Positions 1 to 4,668 of a stretch of DNA of 5,655 nucleotides are shown here, piece by piece. The translations under genes and the position numbers were made by a program. This stretch comes from Oscillospiraceae bacterium. GTDB lineage: Bacteria; Bacillota; Clostridia; Oscillospirales; CAG-272. The notes beneath the pieces are model-generated. The model did no database searches and had not been told where the DNA came from. It saw only the letters and a program-made list of their open reading frames with translations. Every line of letters starts with the position of its first letter. Positions within the stretch are counted from its first letter, which is position 1. The stretch is from contig WQSD01000097.1 in the NCBI GenBank assembly GCA_009788105.1, positions 1-5,655 of the forward strand, written 5' to 3'.

Positions 1-26
1 TAGCCCCTTTTTTCAAAAAGGGGCTA
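1..26. repeat. Perfect 12-bp inverted repeat (hairpin)
   Basis: The arm TAGCCCCTTTTT (1-12) is exactly complementary to 15-26, leaving only TC at the tip, so in practice about 11 pairs close a 4-base loop. No T-run follows on either strand, so it is not a standard intrinsic terminator. It lies directly against the 25-bp repeat at 28-52. A similar palindrome with a T-run and A-run flanking the tip occurs at 2639-2667, which suggests a dispersed intergenic repeat family. Its left edge may continue outside the window. Confidence 0.6.
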
Positions 27-27
27 A

Positions 28-52
28 GTGGGGTTTGGGGCAACGCCCCAAG
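28..52. repeat. 25-bp repeat, left copy (identical to 5631-5655)
   Basis: This 25-base stretch begins GTGGGGTTTGGGGC and ends GCCCCAAG, and matches 5631-5655 at every base in the same orientation. Inside it TTGGGGC (35-41) and GCCCCAA (45-51) form a perfect 7-bp hairpin with loop AAC. The flanks of the two copies differ at the left edge. The right copy is cut by the window end, so the true repeat length is unknown. It resembles REP-like intergenic palindromes; no nearby coding sequence explains it. Confidence 0.7.
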
Positions 53-88
53 AAATGAAGAATTAAGAATGAAAAATGAAGAATTAAG
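53..88. repeat. Two 15-bp direct repeats, 21-bp period
   Basis: The sequence AAATGAAGAATTAAG occurs at 53-67 and again at 74-88, separated by AATGAA. The block is purine-rich and has no coding potential of its own. It directly follows the 25-bp repeat. Function is unknown; it is an intergenic simple repeat. Confidence 0.6.
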
Positions 89-297
89 GTAAATTTGCTT
101 ACGCAAATCGGATTTTATGGTAGGGAATGTTGTTCTGCAGGGACGGCTGGTGTTGTTATCCCGTGCCAACTAAAGCCACCCCGTCAGGTGGAAAATCGCC
201 ACCTGCCACCCCTCCGCAGAGGGAAAGAAGAGCAAGAGCAGGTCTTATCTGTACGCAGGTGGGCGGATTTCCATGCCCGCTCACCTTTTGGCACAGC
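89..297. other. Gene-free stretch with small hairpins, downstream of rplI
   Basis: No reading frame here has a credible ribosome site plus recognisable product. Three small hairpins are visible: ATTTGC/GCAAAT at 93-98 and 103-108 with a 4-base loop; CAGGTGG/CCACCTG at 185-191 and 199-205 with a 7-base loop; and GTGGGC/GCCCGC at 259-264 and 275-280, extended inward by GG/CC and with flanking AGGT/ACCT. The last is the first structure an rplI transcript would meet after its stop and could help end transcription. None has a run of U in the rplI direction, so no classical terminator is called. Confidence 0.5.
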
Positions 298-744
298 CTA
301 CTCCCCCTTAACCACAACATTTATCTTACCCACAACGTCCGGGTAAAACTTCACAGTTAAAGTATATGTGCCGTGGGCTTTTATATCCCCGCCGGCGTCA
401 ATTTTCCGTTTGTCAAGGGCGATGCCGTGTTCACTTTCGAGGATTCCTGCCACCTCCTTTGTCGTCACCGCACCGTACAGGCGGCCGTCACCTCCGGCAG
501 GCTTGACCACAGTTACAGTAATGGACTCTAACTTTGTGCAAATGTCACGACAGGCTTGCTTTTCGGTTTCCGCTTTATATTGACGGGACTGCTCCTTTGC
601 CGCAAGCTCGTTTAACGAAGCCGCGTCCGCCTCCTTGGCAAGCCCCTTTGGCAAAAGAAAGTTGCGGGCATAACCGTCCGAGGCGTTTATTACCTCGCCC
701 GCTTTCCCTTGTCCTTTAACATCTTTGAGTAAAATTAGTTTCAT
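298..744 (-). CDS. rplI: 50S ribosomal protein bL9
   Basis: This 148-residue protein has the usual full length for bL9, which binds domain V of 23S rRNA near the L1 stalk and helps keep reading frame. The N-terminal RNA-binding domain (about 1-40) is clear: MKLILLKDVKGQGKAGEV, then GYARNFLLPKGLA at 24-36, the family signature, although the usual Val before the G-Y motif is Ala21. A charged connecting helix spans about 41-75. The C-terminal domain (about 78-148) has GRLYGAVT (87-94), DKRKI (111-115) and IKAHGTY (121-127). The ATG at 744 is preceded by GGAGG (751-755 on this strand) with a 6-base gap, which fixes the start; the stop is TAG. It reads away from its divergent neighbour and has no partner gene on either side. 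In many Bacillota rplI lies beside gdpP and dnaB, so this solitary placement is atypical. Confidence 0.97.
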   Translation of the reverse strand: MKLILLKDVKGQGKAGEVINASDGYARNFLLPKGLAKEADAASLNELAAKEQSRQYKAETEKQACRDICTKLESITVTVVKPAGGDGRLYGAVTTKEVAGILESEHGIALDKRKIDAGGDIKAHGTYTLTVKFYPDVVGKINVVVKGE

Positions 745-762
745 GCCGTTCCTCCAAAAAAT

Positions 763-792
763 ATTTTAATTATCTATTGACCTTTTAGTCAA
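763..792 (-). promoter_or_regulatory. Alternative promoter for rplI (proximal)
   Basis: On the minus strand TTGACT (787-792) and TAAAAT (763-768) are 18 bases apart. A start near 756 would leave only about 12 bases before the ATG, with the ribosome site at the extreme 5' end, so I rate it below the candidate at 822-850. Its -35 box forms one arm of a palindrome shared with the oppositely directed promoter at 777-805. Confidence 0.3.
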
Positions 793-805
793 AATGTGAT
801 ATGAT
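777..805 (+). promoter_or_regulatory. Candidate distal promoter for the lipoprotein gene
   Basis: TTGACC (777-782) and TATGAT (800-805) are separated by exactly 17 bases, one mismatch from consensus in each box. A transcript starting near 812 would carry about 170 untranslated bases before the ATG at 986. It overlaps the leftward promoter elements, so the two directions probably compete for polymerase. Confidence 0.5.
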
Positions 806-821
806 ATTTACTGCTGAATAT

Positions 822-850
822 ATAGTACCATATTTTTCGGGGAAAATCAA
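822..850 (-). promoter_or_regulatory. Candidate promoter for rplI (upstream)
   Basis: On the minus strand TTGATT (845-850) and TACTAT (822-827) are separated by 17 bases, a good sigma-A-type match. Transcription would start near 815, giving a leader of about 70 bases before the rplI ATG. This leader length is more ordinary than that of the nearer candidate at 763-792. Confidence 0.45.
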
Positions 851-886
851 GTAAATAAAAGCTAAAATAAAAAAATCAAAAAATTT

Positions 887-919
887 ACAATTTGCCTATT
901 TACAAATTGGCAAACTTGT
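887..919. promoter_or_regulatory. Dyad overlapping the proximal promoter (possible operator)
   Basis: ACAATTTGCC (887-896) pairs with GGCAAACTTGT (909-919) apart from one unpaired C (915), with 12 bases between. The right arm lies in the promoter spacer and the left arm just upstream of the -35 box. TTTACAA is also repeated directly at 884-890 and 899-905. The placement suits a repressor site; no regulator can be assigned from this window. Confidence 0.35.
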
Positions 920-927
920 GATATACT
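899..927 (+). promoter_or_regulatory. Proximal extended -10 promoter for the lipoprotein gene
   Basis: TTTACA (899-904), a 17-base spacer, then TATACT (922-927) preceded by TG at 919-920, so this is an extended -10 promoter. The stretch 850-890 just upstream is almost pure A and T and looks like an UP element. The start would fall near 934, giving a leader of about 50 bases. This is the better of the two rightward promoters. Confidence 0.6.
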
Positions 928-985
928 ACTTGTTGCTATAAAAAAACAGGCACAAACTATATCTCTAAAGGATGAAAATTTCAAA

Positions 986-2569
986 ATGAACAAAGTTAAA
1001 AAACATACAAAAAAACTACTTATGGTAGCCGTTGCGGCAGTGCTAACATTTGGCTTGCTTGCTTGCAACTACTTTAATTTTTCCATGTCGGACTATTTGA
1101 ATGTCCCGGATATTCGTAGCATCTCGGTCAGCGGAAGCGACATTGAAGAGCGTGTGAATAATCACAGAAACTCTATTCTCCGTGCCAGAGCAACTTGGGG
1201 CGACCCGGAGCGCGCCGTGGAAGAGGGCGACCGTGTTACGTTCCAATTTTTTGGACTTACTGAATTTGCTCCTGTTGTTGGTGCTATTGAAGATGGGCAC
1301 CACTTGCTTTTCGGTTTCCTTATTACTGTTGATAATGTTGACGAATTCCAAGGCGACCGCAACGATGTTGTGTTCCACTCTTTCCCTGCGGAAGATGAGA
1401 ACGACGACAACGATAATGACAACGATAGTGACAATGATAGTGACAATGACGACGAGAACGATGCTAACGGCAACGATGAAAATGACGAGAATGATGAAAA
1501 CGACGAAAACGACGAAAATGATACCCCCGCAGAGCAAACCCTTGAACAAATAATCGCAGAGATTATGGACGGTCTGCTTGGAGAAACCCCGGACATTGGC
1601 GAGCCGTTCCGTCGCAATATCACGATTCCTTATGGTTTTGACGAAAACGATGACAACGAAAATCGTATTGGCGGTAGTGATGCCATAGTCGAAATTACCA
1701 TATACCACCACTTCGAGGGAACATTCTTCGAGGGCGGAAGCGGCTCTGCACCAGGTCAAAATCAACCATTCTTTGAAATCGGTGGCGGATCTTTCATTCC
1801 AGGTTTTGAAGATGAAATGATTGGTCTATATGTAGACGAGATTGGCATGGTTGAAGTGACTTTCCCTGAGGATTATAATCCGGAAGCACTTGCAGGAGAG
1901 GACGCCATGTTCTTTACCATTATTCGTACTGTGGAAATTCTGCCGGAGTGGAACGATGCCTTTGTATTCGAGCATACTGACTCTGACACAGTAGCCGAAT
2001 GGACAGAAGAGGCAACAAACAACGCCAGAGCAGCACTTGCTTTCGAATATATTATCGAAAATTCCTATTTCCCTGACAATAACTTCCCACGTCGCGAATT
2101 GCGGGCTATCTATAACCGCATGTTTGAGGAGTACACCCAGCATATTTTGTGGGATATTAACTGGCAAACCGGGGAACGCCGTTACAGAAATTTAGAGGAG
2201 TTCGCAAGAAGCCCTCAGTTTGGTCTTGGTTCAAATGCAACAGTTGAGGATCTTGAGCGTATAACTGCTGTTTTTGCAGGCAGAGAACTGCGAGAAACAA
2301 TGGTTATTAAGTATATTGCAAACGCACTTGATTTTGAGCTTACCAACCGCCAATTTAATGACCGCCTTGCTGAAACTATTCAAGAAGCCTTTGATGCACA
2401 AAGAGAGGCGCACTATGAAACAACGCGAGGAAGTTTCCAGTCTTTCCGCGAGTTTAACAGAAATGTTCGTGACAGTCAAACACGCGAAAGGTTCGAGCTT
2501 CAATTTATGTTTGAAGATATTTTTGACTGGCTGTCCACGCCCGGCTATGTAAGTGTTACCAATGATTAA
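986..2569 (+). CDS. Trigger-factor-like FKBP-type PPIase lipoprotein with acidic insert
   Basis: A 527-residue exported protein, probably a peptidyl-prolyl isomerase and chaperone on the outer face of the cell membrane. The signal peptide has basic residues to 10, a hydrophobic core at 11-23 and a lipobox LLAC with Cys27 as lipidation site. Residues 79-130 include GDRVTFQFFG, which resembles the first strand of an FKBP domain. An Asp/Glu/Asn insert follows at 136-179. A full trigger-factor-type FKBP domain lies at about 232-318, with FEGTFFEGG (243-251), GGGSFIPGFEDEMIG (266-280) and VTFPEDYNPEALAGE (291-305). The rest (about 335-515) is mostly helical and resembles the trigger factor C-terminal substrate cradle, for example NFPRRELRAIYNRMFEEY and RELRETMVIKYIANALDFELT. 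The N-terminal ribosome-docking domain is absent, as expected outside the cell. The mature part has one Lys (442) and no Cys beyond Cys27. The ATG follows AAAGGATG (967-974) with an 11-base gap, slightly long. Single-gene unit. PPIase activity is inferred, not shown. Confidence 0.85.
   Translation: MNKVKKHTKKLLMVAVAAVLTFGLLACNYFNFSMSDYLNVPDIRSISVSGSDIEERVNNHRNSILRARATWGDPERAVEEGDRVTFQFFGLTEFAPVVGAIEDGHHLLFGFLITVDNVDEFQGDRNDVVFHSFPAEDENDDNDNDNDSDNDSDNDDENDANGNDENDENDENDENDENDTPAEQTLEQIIAEIMDGLLGETPDIGEPFRRNITIPYGFDENDDNENRIGGSDAIVEITIYHHFEGTFFEGGSGSAPGQNQPFFEIGGGSFIPGFEDEMIGLYVDEIGMVEVTFPEDYNPEALAGEDAMFFTIIRTVEILPEWNDAFVFEHTDSDTVAEWTEEATNNARAALAFEYIIENSYFPDNNFPRRELRAIYNRMFEEYTQHILWDINWQTGERRYRNLEEFARSPQFGLGSNATVEDLERITAVFAGRELRETMVIKYIANALDFELTNRQFNDRLAETIQEAFDAQREAHYETTRGSFQSFREFNRNVRDSQTRERFELQFMFEDIFDWLSTPGYVSVTND
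1391..1522 (+). repeat. Asp/Glu/Asn low-complexity coding repeat
   Basis: This encodes residues 136-179 of the lipoprotein, made almost only of Asp, Asn and Glu with a few Ser, Gly and Ala. The first part is DN/SDN-like. The second (1475-1522) is five consecutive Asp-Glu-Asn units plus a closing Asp, a 9-base tandem. The units are not identical in DNA: GAT/GAC, GAA/GAG and AAT/AAC alternate. It could be a flexible linker or bind divalent cations weakly; no RTX or EF-hand consensus is present. Confidence 0.85.
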
Positions 2570-2573
2570 AAGC

Positions 2574-2603
2574 AAAAGGTCATCCCAACGGATGGCCTTT
2601 TTT
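2574..2603 (+). terminator. Intrinsic terminator of the lipoprotein gene
   Basis: Five bases after the TAA, AAAAGGTCATCC (2574-2585) pairs with GGATGGCCTTTT (2590-2601) over 12 positions with one G-U wobble, closing a CAAC loop. The right arm runs into a T tract (2598-2603). This is a textbook rho-independent terminator and isolates the lipoprotein gene from the operon that follows. The A-tract on the left would also give some activity in reverse. Confidence 0.92.
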
Positions 2604-2623
2604 GTTTTGAAAATTCTGAATTA

Positions 2624-2667
2624 AAGTTTTGGTGGGTTGTAGGGGGCTTTTTCAAAAGCCGCCCTAC
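2624..2667. repeat. Palindromic repeat, probable degenerate family member
   Basis: GTAGGG-GGC-TTTT (2639-2651) pairs with AAAA-GCC-CCCTAC (2654-2667) with one bulged G (2661), a 13-bp hairpin. The preceding AAGTTTTGGTGGGTTG (2624-2639) resembles AAGTTTTCTGGTGGGG at 5621-5636, which leads into the 25-bp repeat there. The stem also recalls the palindrome at 1-26. No T-run follows on either strand. I infer that all three are variants of one intergenic repeat family. Confidence 0.5.
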
Positions 2668-2708
2668 GCCCTTGACCTTTTTTCACAAAAAAATTTTTCC
2701 GCACCCCC

Positions 2709-2737
2709 TTGACAAAGTAAACATAAGGTGATATAAT
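2709..2737 (+). promoter_or_regulatory. Perfect-consensus promoter of the GntR-ABC operon
   Basis: TTGACA (2709-2714), a 17-base spacer and TATAAT (2732-2737) match the sigma-A consensus at all twelve positions, and TG at 2729-2730 adds an extended -10. The start should be near 2744, about 37 bases before the first ATG. Such a strong promoter in front of an autoregulator suggests that expression is set mainly by repression. Confidence 0.9.
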
Positions 2738-2748
2738 GTACATATACA
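2737..2748. promoter_or_regulatory. Candidate operator for the GntR repressor
   Basis: TGTACATATACA is symmetric at ten of twelve positions and overlaps the last base of the -10 box and the predicted start site. It contains the GTA...TAC arrangement common in sites of GntR-superfamily regulators. A repressor bound here would block polymerase directly. The assignment rests on position and symmetry only. Confidence 0.45.
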
Positions 2749-2768
2749 ACAAGCACACTACCGAACAC

Positions 2769-2775
2769 AAGGAGG
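2769..2775 (+). promoter_or_regulatory. Ribosome binding site fixing the GntR start
   Basis: AAGGAGG sits five bases before the ATG at 2781. An in-frame ATG at 2736 lies inside the -10 box and upstream of the predicted transcript start, so it cannot be used from this promoter. Confidence 0.9.
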
Positions 2776-2780
2776 AAGAA

Positions 2781-3158
2781 ATGGACATAATCATTAGCAG
2801 TAACAGCAGTAAGCCCATTTACGAGCAGATTACCATGCAAATCAAGGGCATGATAATGGGCGGCGAGCTGGTCACTGGCACGCCGCTGCCCTCGATGCGA
2901 GCCATGGCAAGGTCGCTTCACGTCAGCGTTATCACCGTGCAAAAAGCATACGAAGACCTACAGCGGGACGGCTTTATCGACACAACCGTTGGGCGGGGGA
3001 GCTTTGTCGCGGCACGAAATGCGGACTTTATCCGCGAAGAGCAGCAACGGCGGGTGGAACACCACCTTGCCAAAGCGGCAGAAATGGCACAAACATACGG
3101 CATTCCATTAGAAAAACTGGTGGAGCTAATCAACTTATTCTACAAGGGAGAAATATAA
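2781..3158 (+). CDS. GntR-family transcriptional regulator, YtrA subfamily
   Basis: A 125-residue DNA-binding repressor, the usual length for the YtrA subfamily. A winged helix-turn-helix covers about residues 10-77: KPIYEQI (11-17), GELVTGTPLPSMRAMARSL (28-46), the recognition helix region VSVITVQKAYEDLQRDGFI (48-66), and the wing TTVGRGSFVA (68-77). The remaining 45 or so residues are a short helical segment, probably for dimerisation, with no ligand-binding domain of the FadR or HutC type. It is first in the operon and ends two bases before the ATPase ATG. In this family the gene usually represses its own operon, whose ABC transporter often answers envelope-active compounds (YtrA of Bacillus subtilis is the model). 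The inducer is not evident here. I leave the symbol blank because orthology to ytrA itself is not established. Confidence 0.93.
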   Translation: MDIIISSNSSKPIYEQITMQIKGMIMGGELVTGTPLPSMRAMARSLHVSVITVQKAYEDLQRDGFIDTTVGRGSFVAARNADFIREEQQRRVEHHLAKAAEMAQTYGIPLEKLVELINLFYKGEI

Positions 3159-3160
3159 CC

Positions 3161-4021
3161 ATGAGCATGATTTTAGAAGTTAAGGACTTGTGCAAGCAGT
3201 TTCCGAAAAGCGAGTTTAAGCTGGATAATGTGTCTTTTTCCATTCCAAAGGGCAGCATTATGGGCTTTGTGGGGGAAAACGGCTGTGGCAAGACTACCAC
3301 AATGAACTGCATTCTTGGCACGATTATCAAAGACAGCGGAAGCGTGCGGATTTTCGGGGAGGAAATGACCGACGCCGCCACCCACATCCGTGACGACATT
3401 GGAGTAGTGTTCGACAGCTTTCCTGTTCCCGTCAAGTCAACCCCGCGAAAGCTGGCGAATGCTATGCGGTGCATCTTCAAAAACTGGGATGACCAACTGT
3501 TTAACGAGTATTTGGAGCGGTTCAAGCTAAAGCCTGACACAGGCAATTTTTCCCGTGGCATGAGCATGAAGCTGGCGTTGGCGATAGCCCTGTCACACCA
3601 TCCGAAATTGCTGATTTTCGACGAAGCCACAAGCGGACTTGACCCGGTGATTCGTGATGAAGTGCTGGACATTTTTCTTGAATTTGTCAGCAACGGCGAA
3701 AATTCTATCCTGCTGTCCTCGCATATCACGTCCGACCTTGAAAAGGTGGCGGATTACATCATGTTTATGCAGGAGGGCAAGGTGGTTTTCACCGAGGAGA
3801 AAGACGTGCTGAAATACGGCTATGGCATTATGCGCCTGACCGCCGCACAGTTCGACGCCCTTGACCCACGAGAGATGCTGACCTATCGCCGCCGTGACTA
3901 TCAGACGGATGTGCTGGTGAAAAATCGCACCGCCATGGTCGCCAAATACCCGGACACAGTCGTTGACCTTGCCACAATCGAGGAAATAATGCTGCTGTTA
4001 GTGAAAGGGGAATCGTTATGA
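3161..4021 (+). CDS. ABC transporter ATP-binding protein (YtrB/BcrA-like)
   Basis: A 286-residue cytoplasmic ATPase that should power the two permeases encoded next. Visible motifs: Walker A GENGCGKT (38-45), signature FSRGM (130-134) in place of LSGGQ, Walker B LLIFDE (150-155) with catalytic Glu155, D-loop SGLD (158-161) and H-loop His188 in SSHIT. At the Q-loop position the sequence reads IGVVFDSF (80-87) with Asp85 and no Gln, a pattern I associate with this subgroup. Residues about 215-286 form the extra C-terminal domain usual for exporter ATPases of this kind. The ATG at 3161 follows AGGGAG (3145-3150) with a 10-base gap; a second ATG at 3167 is farther away and less likely. Its TGA overlaps the next ATG as ATGA, which implies translational coupling. 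The transported substrate is unknown. Confidence 0.95.
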   Translation: MSMILEVKDLCKQFPKSEFKLDNVSFSIPKGSIMGFVGENGCGKTTTMNCILGTIIKDSGSVRIFGEEMTDAATHIRDDIGVVFDSFPVPVKSTPRKLANAMRCIFKNWDDQLFNEYLERFKLKPDTGNFSRGMSMKLALAIALSHHPKLLIFDEATSGLDPVIRDEVLDIFLEFVSNGENSILLSSHITSDLEKVADYIMFMQEGKVVFTEEKDVLKYGYGIMRLTAAQFDALDPREMLTYRRRDYQTDVLVKNRTAMVAKYPDTVVDLATIEEIMLLLVKGESL

Positions 4022-4668
4022 GAAAAGCAAAAAGATTGTGGGGGCTGTGGTTGTTGGATTTTCATAGCACAAGAGGAATACTTATTTTTGGGCTGTTCAT
4101 TAGCTCGGCGGTTTTTGTGGGTGCGTTATTTCTTCCCGCAATAAGTTTAACTTTTGCGATTATAGCTGCTATGCTTTTAATCCCAAGCACGCAACATATG
4201 AGCTTCGATAGATGGCAACGTATCCAGCTTTCCATGCCAATACATCGACAGGACATGATAGACATAAGGTTTCTTAATTGTTTGGGGACAATGTTATTTA
4301 CTGTGATAGTTATGTGTGTCCTTATAGTTCTAATTTCAATTATTCACCCTAATCCTTGTGAAAATATTAGGGTTTTGAAATTTAGCGATATTCCTTTAGT
4401 ATTATCCTTGGCAGTATTGCCCAGTTACAAGTTGGCTATGGACTTTGGCAGGGTGACAAGATATGCGTCTAAACGAAAACGCTTGGCGGTTTGGACATTG
4501 CCGAATTTAATTACTGTGTTTTTTCCGCTTATTATTATACTATGGGGTCAAAGATTACTTGATGTGACACCCGAAAGCATTGGTGTTATCCTTTTTGCCA
4601 TTGCACTAACCGTATTCATAACCTCATACGCTATTTCTAAAAAACTATTTGCAAAGGTGGATGTGTGA
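4018..4668 (+). CDS. ABC-2-type transporter permease, first subunit
   Basis: A 216-residue integral membrane protein with about six hydrophobic segments, roughly at 20-38, 40-57, 87-109, 125-140 (weak), 160-177 and 187-206. The first pair is followed by a cytoplasmic loop, SFDRWQRIQLSMPIHRQDMIDIRFL (62-86), which carries the L-P-x-x-R-x-D/E-like element typical of ABC-2 permeases of the YtrC/D and ABC2_membrane_5 type. A cluster of basic residues (145-155) marks another cytoplasmic loop. It starts inside the ATPase stop codon, with AAAGGGG (4004-4010) seven bases ahead of the ATG, and it overlaps the following permease by one base. Sampled rows are more AT-rich than the ATPase gene. It probably pairs with the next protein as half of a heterodimeric channel. 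Confidence 0.85.
   Translation: MRKAKRLWGLWLLDFHSTRGILIFGLFISSAVFVGALFLPAISLTFAIIAAMLLIPSTQHMSFDRWQRIQLSMPIHRQDMIDIRFLNCLGTMLFTVIVMCVLIVLISIIHPNPCENIRVLKFSDIPLVLSLAVLPSYKLAMDFGRVTRYASKRKRLAVWTLPNLITVFFPLIIILWGQRLLDVTPESIGVILFAIALTVFITSYAISKKLFAKVDV

Noticed and set aside
95..360. Two overlapping short plus-strand open frames left of and into rplI
   Set aside because: No ribosome site, composition unlike a protein, and the right part overlaps the end of a certain rplI gene.
812..985. A riboswitch or attenuator in the long leader of the lipoprotein gene
   Set aside because: The leader is very AT-rich, shows only one modest dyad that overlaps a promoter, and has no conserved aptamer core that I recognise.
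1162..1623. A 153-codon Ser/Phe-rich open frame on the minus strand
   Set aside because: The Ser-Phe-Ser repeat is another antisense frame of the same 9-base tandem coding repeat; no start signals.
1043..1765. A 240-codon open frame on the minus strand across the lipoprotein gene
   Set aside because: Its Val/Ile-rich run is the antisense reading of the Asp/Asn/Glu repeat, it has no ribosome site or family motif, and the plus-strand protein has a signal peptide and conserved domains.
2672..2700. A second promoter using TTGACC at 2672
   Set aside because: There is no -10-like hexamer at a usable distance; only A and T homopolymer runs follow.
2736..2780. Upstream ATG that would add 15 residues to the GntR protein
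   Set aside because: The codon lies within the -10 box and upstream of the predicted transcript start; AAGGAGG at 2769-2775 points to 2781.
3130..3729. A 199-codon minus-strand open frame across the ATPase gene
   Set aside because: It is antisense to a gene with all ABC motifs and shows no family features.
4665..4667. GTG start for the second permease
   Set aside because: It is only four bases after the ribosome site; the ATG at 4668 has better spacing and a classic one-base overlap with the previous stop.
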